64,000 nt of DNA from Dipteris shenzhenensis (taxonomy: Eukaryota > Polypodiophyta > Polypodiopsida > Gleicheniales), in NCBI GenBank assembly GCA_047967505.1, contig CM106540.1; one strand, 5' to 3'. Below the pieces are notes generated by a model that worked only from the letters and a program-made list of their open reading frames with translations, searched no databases and was not told the DNA's origin. Below are positions 24,050 through 34,900 of the stretch, one piece after another (positions within the stretch are counted from its first letter, which is position 1; every line of letters starts with the position of its first letter). The position numbers and the translations under genes were made by a program.

Positions 24050-24600
24050 AAGAAGTAATTTGTGATTCCATATAAACTCTCTACTCCAATGTTTCTTTCA
24101 ATCTGGAGACATGAGTCCATCTCCTCTTCATGTCCATGTACTTGTTGAACTACAACTTTGTGCTCCTACACTTTTAAATCCAACTTCTGCTGAAGTTTGT
24201 GCTTATCAGCCACAAACTATTGATTTTCTTATTTCAATGTTTTGTTTTCATTCCTCAATTTTATATTCTCTTGATTCAAGACTTTACTCTCCAAATGACT
24301 CTATTTCATTGCCTACTTCTTCTTCTCCTGTTGGTCTTTGAAATCCTTAAGCAAATATATTGCTTTAGTGGCATTTGCAATGTATTATTTTAGTGGCATC
24401 TACAATAGAAATGTTTGCATCCTCTTCTGATTATGATGCATGCTGTGCTGTAACCTAGGTTACTTTAGTTTCATGTGACTTAGTATCTACATCAAAAAGC
24501 ATTTGAATACTAGAAAATGTGCTTCTCATAGCTCCCTCACCCAAGAAATCATTGACCAATGGTAGTTTGATTGCTCCACACATCTTGGATTAATGGAGTC
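24050..24600 (-). pseudogene. Coiled-coil protein remnant between integrase and 3' LTR
   Basis: Minus-strand reading gives about 180 codons in two frames. The first section (24600-24390) includes NDFLGEGAMRSTFSSIQ; the second (24360-24080) is a Lys/Glu/Gln-rich helix with KVLNQENIKLRNENKTLK and DKHKLQQKLD, a leucine-spaced coiled-coil pattern. Five or more stops in the second part are all TAG or TAA where Gln would continue the pattern. It lies in the 1.9-kb gap between the pol end and the 3' LTR. Origin is unclear: an extra gypsy ORF, a captured host fragment, or a nested gag scrap. Confidence 0.45.
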
Positions 24601-24799
24601 GAAGGTGAAAGTTTGCTCAGACAAAAGGAGACACGACAATCAAAATTGATGATGGCTTTGAATGACATGGCAAATTGAACTAGGTGAGTTCAAATGTCCA
24701 CATGTGTGACTTATCATTCACCCAAGTCCAACAAATTTCACCTCTTTTATTTTGAGTACACATCCAACAACTATCGATTGTGTGGGATCTCCTCGGATC

Positions 24800-27290
24800 T
24801 TGAGATATAATTTCAGATGACATCTATTCACTATTGTTTTTTGCCACATTCCCATGAAGATCACTGGTCCAAAATGCTCCCTCTCTGAGACCTTGAATGA
24901 TTCAAAATATTATGTTGTATCAGAGTTTAAGCTTTTTGAGAAATCTTCCCAATTTGGAATTATACATCAACACCAAATATCCTTCTTGAAATTTTTGAAC
25001 TTAATATTTTGGTATACCCCCAAGCCTTGCTTCTCTCTTGGATCATCTGAGTTGTGTATTGACTGAACAATTGGTCTTCATCTAGCTGTAGTAATTGTTG
25101 TTGCCAAAATTCTACTAACTCCTCTAGACTTATAATCAATAAATTGGATGAAATGAACTTTATCAAAACTATAGCCTCTAATCCACATACTATCCGAAAT
25201 CCAGTCATGCCTATCTTGACTTTGAATCATAATGCAGAATCCAACTTGGTGTCCCAATCTTTTTATTTTTGAAAACTATCAATTTAAAAATCCTCTTCAC
25301 TAGGTTGTTGTTGCTTCCTACCTAGCAATTTACCTACAGGTGATACGTCATAGATTTCTTGTGTGAAATCATATGCACTTTTGTTAAGTTTTTAAACACC
25401 TTATTAAAGAAATGGTCTCCTTAATCTGAAACTAGTTTGATGGGGCATCCAAACGGAATCATGATATTTTGATACATGAACTTTGCAACACTATCTGTGG
25501 AATTATTTGTAAGAGCTTATGCCTGAACCCAACTCGCAAATAATGTGTCACGACCAGAATGTATTTGTTACCTATGTATCTTGATACTAGCATTAAAGGT
25601 CTAAAAAATCTAGACCCTGTTTTTGGATAGGTTCTAGGGATATTCTGAATTTAGTGGCATCCAATCTGGATTAACAAGGTGACCTTCTCTTTGATAGTAC
25701 CAATATTGTCTTGCAAACTCATGGGCCTCTTTGATTGCTGTAGGACACCACAAGCTTGCCTAAAATATGTTACTACCATTATCTCACCAAAAAAGTGGCC
25801 CCTAGAAACACCTTGATGTGCCTCCTGCAATACGGATTTTTATTTGTATTCTAAAACACGGCATTTGAGTACTTGATTGACCCTGCGTCTGCATAGTGCT
25901 CCTACTATTACTATGAAGGATTTGATCTTCAAAGCAAGTCTTCATGAATCGACTATGGGAACAAAGGGTCTCCACTAGTGCTAGCATTTCTAATCCAGGT
26001 GAGTGCAACACAATCACCTTATATGAGAAGGCAGATAACATTGGGATCACAGAGCATCAAGGGGGGGTGTTAGTAGGCATGCGGAAGATGAGTGACAAGA
26101 GTTAGAGGAGGAAGCGTGGAGAAAAGTAGAGCAGGGGCAGAAAAGTGCTAGAGGAGGGGGGGGGGTGGTAGGCATGCTGAGTGGATGAGCAGCAGATGAG
26201 TGACAAGAGTTAGAGAAGGGAGCATGGAGAAAAGTAGAGCAGGGGCAGAAAAGTGCTAGAGGTGGGGTGTGGTTTTTTTTACATGGATTTTGAAAAACAC
26301 TATCTCCTTGGGAGTTTCACCACACAATATGTAAGATAGCTTGTGAGTTCAATGGAAGGGTTTTGTTTTCTTGTAAAGTTACAAAAAATACTTATAAAGA
26401 GGTGTACTTAAAAGCCCCTTAAAATCCTTTTATTTGAATGCATGTGATATGGTGGTTTTTAACATAGTGATCACATTAGGCACCATCCCTAGGCTCCATC
26501 TGTGAGAAATTGGAATATTTGATCATGTTAGTATTTCACACACATAGCTTCCACCTCAACATCTCTGCATCTAGCAAGTCATGCGGTGCGTCTTTCATTG
26601 GTATATCTTTGGATTCCAATATGCCTAGATAACCCACATGAGATGTTGATTTCCTAGTGTGTGAATCATCGTATAATCAAATACTATAGTAGTAAAGTCT
26701 ATCTTGCAAGTCTCCCTGAGGGCTACGGCTTTGTTTACTAGATAGAATAATGCTTGCTGACTTATATGAAACACAATCTTATTTCCCAGCAAATAGTGAC
26801 TTAAACTATTGAGTGTGCACACCATACCTAAGTATTCTTATTCTATGATCGAATAGTTTATTTCTAGTGTCGTTAGGGTTTGCCACTGGTCGGTACCATC
26901 GACAATAACAATCCTCCGTTGGCAATATGAAATGCATCTACAAAGACATGGACATCCAAACTCTAGTCTGATGGTTGTAGTATTGGGACAACGGCCAATA
27001 TTTTTTTTAGCAATTGGAATGCTTTTTCTTGCTCTTCCATCCAAAACTATGGAATATCCTCTTTGGTAAGTTGTGTGAGACGCTGGCAAACATACAATAA
27101 GTACCAAAAATATTTGTTATGCCACTTCACTTCCCTAATGAACTGCATCATTTCTTTGATGTTTTTAGGTGCTTTAGTGATGTTGATAGCCTCTATTTTC
27201 CTAAAATCAATCTCCACTCCTCCAAAAATAATATTCCATAGTGAGAACAACTTTATGTACCCCGCTTAGTTGCTTAGTCTAGAAGATCTG
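24800..27290 (-). pseudogene. Distal RT, RNase H and integrase of element B, broken
   Basis: Minus strand: the RNase H link (27250-27050, KIEAI..KAPKN..EMMQFIREVK), RNase H, a zinc-binding HHCC-like part and linker (26000-25560), the integrase core with ILVVTHYL (25560) and a GCPI.LVS block (25450-25410), then YGLEA at 25195-25180 and a C-terminal tail rich in Gln and Lys (25130-24960) typical of gypsy integrases. Stops and frameshifts abound. A G-rich tandem duplication (26073-26270) interrupts it. Compared with A it keeps the zinc-binding part and the C-terminus. Confidence 0.85.
26073..26270. repeat. About 95-bp tandem duplication with poly-G
   Basis: Two units starting GTAGGCATGC at 26073 and 26168, sharing GATGAGTGACAAGAGTTAGAG and AAAGTAGAGCAGGGGCAG. 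The first unit ends in a run of about 11 G. It is absent from copy A. Confidence 0.9.
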
Positions 27291-27299
27291 CACTTATCA

Positions 27300-30200
27300 C
27301 TAGATATGAATTATGGGGCCTAGTTGAGAGCACAACTAGACTTCACAACCATTGTTAGAATTATTGTGTTGGTCAAATGGAGGGCCAATTGCTAGCTATC
27401 GTTCAATCCTCTATAGGTAGGGAGGTCCAGATTTAACGCAACTTTCCAAAATTGGTGGACGACAATAAACTACTTTAAACATCATTAGTGGGGATGAAAT
27501 GTATCTAAAAGTAGCATCGGAAGCAAATCCGCAAACGTCATCTGAGGATGAGGAAGATGCTAGTAGGTCCACAGTAGCCAAATTTGACAATGCCTCATGC
27601 TCTAGCTGAGATATACATTCCTCCAAGTGCAATGCAAATCTCTATTCAAAACCCCTTGAAAAAGTATTGACTAAGCAAAATGAGCAGGAAGAAATCAAAG
27701 AAAGATAATGCTGTGTTAGATAGTGATTCATATTTTTGATCCGTAAGATTTTGATTCCAAGTCTCACAAAGATTCAAATTTTGAGACCAATTCATCAGAC
27801 AATAATTTTAAATATGATGAGATGAGAGGAAAAAGAAAAAGAAAGGCAAGAAAAAGAGAAAGAAGTCAAAGAAGGAGTCAAAGAAATCCAAAAAGAACGA
27901 CAAATCTAAGAAGACAGCCACATTGTTAGAGGTGGAGAAATTCATGGAAGAGAAGTTGAATGAATTTGGGATCACCAAGGGCAATCTCAAACTGAGATTT
28001 TAGATTTGTCAAGAATAAGCCCATGGGGGTATGTTCATACAAGGATGAATCCAACTCAAGTAGCACAAACTGTGGCAACTAGAGCAAATCAAATTGCCTT
28101 GGAACCAAATGCAAGACTTCAACGACCTCAGTAAAGAAATAATTGAAATTAGTAAAGAAATAATTGGAACACAAAGAGGAATGTATGGGGCCAAAGTTTG
28201 GGAGTCATCAATCCAATCCCCTAATCATTCAAGAGTTGCCAAGAGTTGCCAACTACATCTCTAGTAAGCAAGAGCAGTGTGACTGCTTAGGATGCATGCA
28301 AATAGAAGAAGTTTGGGAGGATTTGAAGAAAGCTGATATGCTCGTAGTTCCTTGATCCAAGGGTCCCTTTCAAGAACTTGCAAACCATTTGCAAAAGATA
28401 CATATTCCCAATAGAAAGACCAAAATAGAAAAAATATGAGTTCTTTAGGAGATCTAAAGCTTGCAAGGAAAAGATAAGATCAATGTGGTTTGGCAGCTTG
28501 TAATGACATCTGTAGAGAATGAGAACCAGTTTGAAAATGCAAGAAGCTTGATGTCAAAAATCGAGTCTCAAAAGAAATCCATGGATTACCAATTCGGAGG
28601 TAAGCCTAGTACATCAAATAATTTGTTTGTTGATCTATTTATAACCTTGAAGAAGGCACATATCAAGATAACACTTGACTACTTGCCAAGCATGGTGCCA
28701 AAATTTTGCAACGAGCTCATAAAGAAACTCTTGTCAAAAAATGATCCGAAAGACATAGTTAAATCCAATTAAGAGATAAAACAAACATTAAACAAGTTGT
28801 TAGTATTCCAAGTTGAACCAAGAAGACATGGACTATAAGGTCCCAACTTTAAAGGTGCAATGTAATAGTAAAGAGCTACTTGCATGATGAAGATATCTAA
28901 GTTGTGTATTGGAAGCTAGCCTATCAATACCTAGAGATATGCAGGTGCAAGACCTCTAATCTAATGATAATAAGCTATCTCCCATGATTAGATATCCAAG
29001 TTGTGTATTGGAAGGGGAGGGGGGGTGAGAGGTGAGATGCGAGAATATTAAGATCCACGAATCCTCAATTCTCATCAAATATCTTTGCATAGTCATGCAT
29101 CTAAACAAACCTAATACAAATAACTTTTATTGACTTTCCTTGGCATATAACAGATTCTCGCAGAGAAACATAAATTGTCTACGCAAGTGTTTCAGATGCT
29201 CTTCTTTCATTTTGCTATAATGAGGATATCAACTAAGAAAATCACAACAAACTTACCTCAATAAGGTCATAGGACACTATCCATTAAGTGTCATAAAAGT
29301 CACTGGGGGATTGCTTAATTGAAATGGAATGACCAAGAATTCATAAAGCTCAAACTTTGTATGAAAAGCGGTTTTTAAGACATCTAATTTGCATATGCAT
29401 AGCTAGTGGTAGCAAGAACATAGGTCTATCATTGTAAAGTGTCACACGCTCAGGTTGCTTTCATTAATTAAAATGATTACAATTGTAAAAGCAAATGTTG
29501 TGCACTTTCAAGAAAAGCCATGTCTAGGCTCTTATTTACTTTAGGGGTTGGTTAGTTGAGAAATATTATAAATGTGGCTTCTTATGTTTGTGTTTGTATA
29601 GAGTGGATGTGTAGATAAACAACTTCACTCTTGGAATAATCAGGTAACCCCTTTGCCATTCGAACCTCTTACTCATGGCACATTGAACTCTCAAGTACAA
29701 AGTACATGCTTATATCAAGATTGATTAGTATTAGGAAAGACCAATAATTATATGGGAAAATTGAATGCTTCCAACATATGCCATCATGTCCACAATTCTT
29801 TTCTTGAAATTTTTGGATTCAAGAGAGAGAGAACACACAAGTACACATACTTTTCTCCTTTTATTATAATTAGCCATCTTTTTACGTGCTAGTGATTCTT
29901 CATGAGATTTATTTTTGTATTCAATTACCAAGAAGTTAAATATAAGGACCTATGTGGAAAAAGTGTGCTGATGTGTATCGGGGGTGCTAGTATGTGTGTT
30001 GAGATCACCTAAATCACAATGGTCTACATAGGATAATGACATTGGTCGGATGGCATAGTAGATAATCATGTTGCTTTTAGGGGATACATTTGTGTAGGTT
30101 TTAGATTCATCAAGATTTTTTGGTGCAACGATTTGAGGTTGTCCACAACTAATCTAAACTAATATAATCGACTATGAATATATAGACCATATGCATTTTA

Positions 30201-30950
30201 CTTGCTAAGAGGTAGTGATATGGATATCCCATATCACATGGAAGATTTTAGTAGTAAACTATATATTTGGTACAAGAATGTTTGAATTGTAGTTACTAAT
30301 ATTCCATGGAAATATAAGTTGACTTCAACTTAAGTGTGATTATGCATTTAGGTTGAACATATACGACAAGCAAATAAGTGAAAAGTGCAACCATTGAGTA
30401 TCATTCAAAACCAGATCAAGATCCAAGCTTGACGTTTTATGCTAGCTCTATTGTCTCAAAAATGGAGTAAGGCAACTCGTTGTATCCAATGCTGCTAAGC
30501 AAACGGTGGTTAGAAGCAGCATGCGTCAAACAAGACTGGGGTGCATCCAATATCACTATTTGAAGTGGAAAGAAAAAGATGAAATTGCAGATAATATCAA
30601 AAGTGCTATTGAAGAAGGAAAAGTGTTTATTAATGGCTCAAGGTGTCAACATGGTCAAAGTTAGATGATGTACTTGATGTGGGACATGAATTTTACAAAT
30701 TTTTTAATGGGTTCACCAGACAAACTCAGATTTAAATGGCAAAAGAAGATTTAAAAAAATCGCATTTGTGATAGAATTGAGAGTCTTTGCTAGTCATGTG
30801 ATGGGTTAATAATGAAGAATGCACCTCCAACATTTTAGAGTTGGATACAGAAGGTGTATGCCCCATTCTTGACAATTTTCCTTAGAGCCTTTTTGGATGA
30901 CTTCAGTGTGTTTGAGAAAAGGGATAAGCACCTTGACTTTCTCAATTGGA
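27300..30950 (+). pseudogene. Inverted gag-to-RT block inside element B
   Basis: This 3.65-kb block matches A 7790-12285 in the same orientation, whereas both sides of it in B match A in reverse. It holds the gag-like frame 28461-28772 (103 codons, better kept than in A) and part of the RT (30690-30950, ending just after a DDFSVF block). Compared with A it lacks about 700 bp (A 11340-12040) and smaller pieces (near A 7940-8090 and 8700-8880). Confidence 0.85.
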
Positions 30951-31496
30951 CCCTTTGAGTAGTCGTGTGAACTCTTCATCAACTTGTTGGACTAAATTTT
31001 GACATATACTACCAGTAAGAGAGAAATTCCTTGTTGTCAGATTCGCTCTTGCATGAGTCAAGCTTAGTGTCTCATGTAATAGGATCCAAACGCTCGACCA
31101 CTGTCCATACTAATGCACTTCTTCTTGATGGGCTTTGGATAGGGGGAGATTTGAAACGGTATTAGTTTTGGACACTGAGACTATTGAGTACCAACCTCTT
31201 TCTAGAAATGTGGGTTGGGGTGATCTTCCTCTCAAAATTGGAAGATGGTTTATGACCAACAAAGTGACAACAACACTGCTCCTAGTTGATGATTGCATTG
31301 CCAACTATGAATCTTCGTGTCTAGAATCACCATTCTCATGTCAACACATCTTGGCTTCATTTCCACGTTCTCTAGACTGCAACATCCCATTATTGCGGTA
31401 CATGCTGAATCATGGTCTTTGGTCCATGTTCCTGATCTTTGGAGGCATCTCCATTCACTAGATTTGATTGACTCTTCAAATCTATAGGATTGCTAA

Positions 31497-31952
31497 TGTT
31501 AATGGGTCACAAGACCCCTAGAATATATGAACTAAGACTACATTTTTAGAATGGATAATATGCATAGTAAACAGAATTTGGAACTTGATATCTCATTCTA
31601 ATCAGATAAACATTGTAAAGACTTTTAGATTTGCACAAAGGATAGTTAACTGAATGAGATCTATTGTAGATTGCATAACTACGGAGATATAGAATTCATA
31701 TTCCAGAAACAGAGTATTATAAACATGAAAAATTGTGTATATGAATATCATTTAGCGTGGGAGCATGACAAATACAACTTATTACAACTTGAACCACTAA
31801 TACTTATGGCATGTGAGAATTCAAGAGTCACACCCCAACACAGGTGGCTCTTCACATTTGAAGATACAAAACATTGTTCTTATCCAGTAAGCTTAATGAA
31901 TTACTTAGGAATGTTTGGGGTAATATTTGGAGATTTTTATCCTCCCTCATCA
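31497..31952 (-). repeat. Gypsy element B 5' LTR (456 bp)
   Basis: TG...CA ends, GTCCA duplication just outside (31953-31957). About 93% identical by eye to the copy A LTR. The 99-codon plus-strand frame beginning at 31671 lies inside the LTR and is antisense to the element; it is not taken as a gene. Confidence 0.88.
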
Positions 31953-32096
31953 GTCCAAGCATTGGGCTAGGGTTTGTTGTTGGTGTAAGTGTTGTGTTTT
32001 TCATTGTTTGCATGTGTTGTGTTTTGTTCTATGTTTTTGATTCATGACTTGTTCTAAGGGAAATTTTTCTTCACGATCATTAGAGAATATTAGGGA

Positions 32097-32150
32097 AGCA
32101 ACTTGGGATACAGGTCCCAATTCTCTGCTTCATGCCTCAAAAGAAACTTC
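32097..32150 (+). repeat. About 55-bp motif shared with 4812-4866
   Basis: Begins AAGCAACTTGGGATACAGG and is nearly identical at both sites. Both copies point the same way, although the surrounding arms are mirror images, so one copy must have been flipped. Confidence 0.8.
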
Positions 32151-33100
32151 ATATAGTTCAAATTGCTCGTACTTGTGATGTATCTTAAGACTATTTTGGT
32201 TGCATTCCAGTGAGATTGTTTGGATTTACCATAAACTGTGCAAGTGAACTTATTCTATAACAAATATCTAGCCTCGTAAATGTATAAGAGATCCAATGAG
32301 CTCTCAGTAGTACTTGTCATTGACTGTAGGCTTGTCTGGATCTTTGGTAAGTTTAAAACTATGTTCCATGGGAGTGGCTGCAATCTTGCATTCTACCATA
32401 TGAAACTTTTTCAGCAGACTATTGACATATTTCTACTGCCTCATGAAGGTGATGTCTGAGTCTCTCCATAACTCAATTCCAAGACAATAGTGCAAAAGTC
32501 CAAAATCTGTCATGTCGAACTCTGCAGAGAAGTCTTGTTTCAACTTGTTGATGAAGCTATCATAGCTTCTCACAATCAGATCATCTACGTACAAAAGTGC
32601 AATAGTAATGTCTTTCCCTTGAACTTTGTAGTAGAGAGTATGATCTACATTGAACTTCATGTATCTCGGATTAGCAAAATACTTGTCAATTCTGATGTAC
32701 CAACTTCTGGGTGCTTGCCTTTAAGCCATTAGCAGACCTGATGCTCTTTCCTAGTTCAACATACCATGCTGGTTGCTGCATGTAGACTTCCTCGTCTAGG
32801 TAACCTTTGAGAAAAGCATTTTTGACATCTAGCTTATACACATTCCATGTACTGAGTGTCGCTATCAAAAATCTTATGGATTCCATCTTTGCTACTGGAG
32901 CATAAGTCTCATCATAGTCTTGACCATAGTGCTATGCAAATCCTTTTGTAACTAGTCTGTCTTTGTACCTTTCATGGATTGTACTTAACTTTGGGAACCC
33001 GTTTGTTTGTTATAGTCTTCTTTCTTGGTGGAAGGTCACATAATTCCCAAGTATTATTTTTATACAAAGCTTCTATTTCTTCACTCATAGCAGTTCACTT
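32145..33100 (-). pseudogene. Ty1/copia RT fragment, 3'-truncated
   Basis: Minus-strand reading from 33100: AMSEEIEALYKNNTWEL, then YKDRLVTKGFA, YDETYAPVAKMESIR (32930-32870), LDVKNAFLKGYL (32840-32800) and the catalytic YVDDLIVRS (32600-32570), LGIELW (32480), and onward to the helix before RNase H, where it stops at about 32145. The catalytic Asp pair is intact, but frameshifts and stops exist around 32700 and 33000. Together with the LTR at 33639-33853 it is the 5' half of the same ancestral copia element as 3311-4584. Confidence 0.9.
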
Positions 33101-33626
33101 TTAGCATTTCAACTGCACCTTTGAAGTACAGTAGCTCTTCTATGGCCATGATGATAGTCATAAGAGCATAACTAGCACCTCTGGCTGTTGTTGTAGATGG
33201 GCATTGCATTGTAGAGTGTTGTAGAGAACCGGATCGGGCCGCCTTAGCAGAAAGGCTCCTGAGTAACAATGTTGCCTTTCTATAAAATCGAGAGACTAGA
33301 TCTCTCTCCAAAGCTGCCTTTCCCACTCTCTCAGATGGGATCTACCTCTTTCTCTATGGGACTCTCCGAGGTTTCTCAATGAGAATCTCTCTTTTTCTCA
33401 CAAAGAACCTTTAATCTCTCTCTCTCTTAGCAACGAAAATTCTTTCTTTAAGAGCACTAAACTCTCTCTCTCTCATGAATAGAAATTCTCATAAGAAAAT
33501 GGATGGAATGGATCTCTCTTCCCCATAAAGAGACTCTCACTAGAACTCTCTTGAATAGAGATGAATGGAATTTTCTCTCAAGGACGGAATTCTCTGTCAA
33601 ACGAATGGAAATCACAAGGCAAGGAA
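33101..33626 (-). other. Copia leader joined to RT by an internal deletion
   Basis: Directly after the primer site (minus strand) comes a leader full of GAGAGA-type repeats (33620-33330), then an 81-codon frame that runs into RT. Gag, protease and integrase are missing, so this copy was internally deleted before or after the duplication. Confidence 0.65.
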
Positions 33627-33638
33627 GCTCTGATACCA
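33627..33638 (-). promoter_or_regulatory. Copia primer binding site (initiator Met tRNA)
   Basis: TGGTATCAGAGC on the minus strand immediately after the 5' LTR end. It is the standard plant copia primer site, complementary to the 3' end of tRNA-iMet. Confidence 0.9.
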
Positions 33639-33853
33639 TGAACAAATATGGAGAGTAGAGATGAGGAGAGATGGCACAATTAGAGAGCACACCACAAATG
33701 ATTAACTGTACACTAGATTTAGTTGAAAATAAAGAATATGTACAAACCCTTTTGGGTGAGGGTTAAAGTTTCCAACCTTTTCCTTTATTTAGCACTCTTT
33801 TGGACTAATGCTATGCACATATGAAAACATGATGTTAAGATGAATCCTCAACA
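33639..33853 (-). repeat. Copia 5' LTR (215 bp)
   Basis: Minus strand TGTTGAGG...TTGTTCA, directly followed by the primer site. It matches the 3' LTR at 4360-4584 in opposite orientation. Confidence 0.9.
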
Positions 33854-33859
33854 AGTAGT

Positions 33860-34260
33860 GGTGGCAATGAAAGTGCATGAGAATTTGAGTCTATCCGTAA
33901 CTACCAAGAATTAAACAAAGCAACTATTCTAGACTCTTATGTGCTACCCCTATTAGATCAAATCTTTGACTAGATATCCAGAAAAGAAGTTTCATGGACT
34001 ATTGTGTTGGGTATCATCCGACCACAATAGCCCTAAAAAATAGACTAAAGACCACATTTGTCTCCATATTTGAGGTCTACAGGAGTCACATGATGCCATT
34101 CCACTGTGGTGACCCCTTCGAACTTATTAATGCTAAATAAATAATTCATTCAGTAATTTGTTCTCAGAAGACCTTAAGATCTTCATGGACAACCTAACCT
34201 TGAAACCACCATAGCCTCCCACATGGAAAATTTGTGGCAAACTATAGGTAGCATTCCATG
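33860..34260 (+). pseudogene. Short gypsy RT fragment
   Basis: Frames from 33895 read like the N-terminal gypsy RT (NKATILDSYVLPLLDQI, then a TTFVSIFEVYR stretch) and from 34160 a DLKIFMDNLT stretch resembling the second catalytic block. No LTR accompanies it. Copia LTR sequence begins immediately to the left. Confidence 0.6.
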
Positions 34261-34886
34261 GCTTTGAACTTGAGAAAGTACATCTTTATAGTAACCAATA
34301 GGGTGCTTTTGAGACATGCTATAAGCTTTCACACAATCATTGTTAATCCCGACATGGTTCAATGCATCTAGTCTCCCAACCCCTAGGAATGTCTAATAAA
34401 TTTGGAGAACATACCACATCATGTTCTACCAAGAATGGTAGTGATCTATGAGACCCTAGGAATGTCTAATAAATTTAGACAACTTACCACATCTCCCAAG
34501 AATGCTAGTGATCCATGAGTGCTTTTGCAACTGATCTGCCTGAGTAGTGGAATGAAAAATAATAAAGCTTCTGATTGGAGCTGTGTTGTGTGCTTTGAAT
34601 GCTGAAACCATGGCATCAATTTGTTTATGTCCTAGAGCAATGTCATTTACATGTTGCCTTTCAAAATTGCAATGGGGACAATCTCCACCAACTAATAGCC
34701 GTTCTATAGCTAGACCTTGCTTCTATATCAAAAATATGTAGCCAAACTTTGCTTCTCACAACTTGAGCAAAGAGAACTTCTGGCCCTAATATGTGCCATG
34801 CAAAAGCTTTATCGATACATTCTAAGTATGAGACACTGACCAATGTAGAGAATGAGACAATTTGTTTCATGCTCCACAAGCTCAAG
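34261..34886. other. DLH 3' flank without recognised gene
   Basis: Includes a near-perfect tandem duplication of about 68 bp (34383-34452 and 34453-34520, CTAGGAATGTCTAATAAATTT). The 74-codon minus-strand frame (34661-34885) has no known motif. The interval ends at the LINE 2 target site. Confidence 0.6.
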
Positions 34887-34900
34887 CCTCATGATCACTT

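Larger units (their letters stand above)
22421..31952 (-). mobile_element. Gypsy element B, two LTRs and 5-bp target duplication, internally inverted
   Basis: A 9.5-kb Ty3/gypsy element on the minus strand: 5' LTR 31952-31497, 3' LTR 22863-22421, both TG...CA. The target site GTCCA is present just outside each end (22416-22420 and 31953-31957). Read along the element: leader (31497-30955), then gag through mid-RT (27300-30950) on the plus strand, that is inverted, then distal RT, RNase H and integrase (27290-24800) in the expected minus direction, then about 1.9 kb to the 3' LTR. Against copy A the middle block is flipped. The roughly 75% identity of the two LTRs by eye indicates an old insertion. 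Confidence 0.9.

Noticed and set aside
31671-31970. 99-codon frame conserved between gypsy copies (also 6762-7016 minus and 22629-22820 plus)
   Set aside because: It lies within the LTR, antisense to the element. A and B are recent duplicates, so their similarity is no evidence of selection; in the 3' LTR the frame is shorter and diverged.
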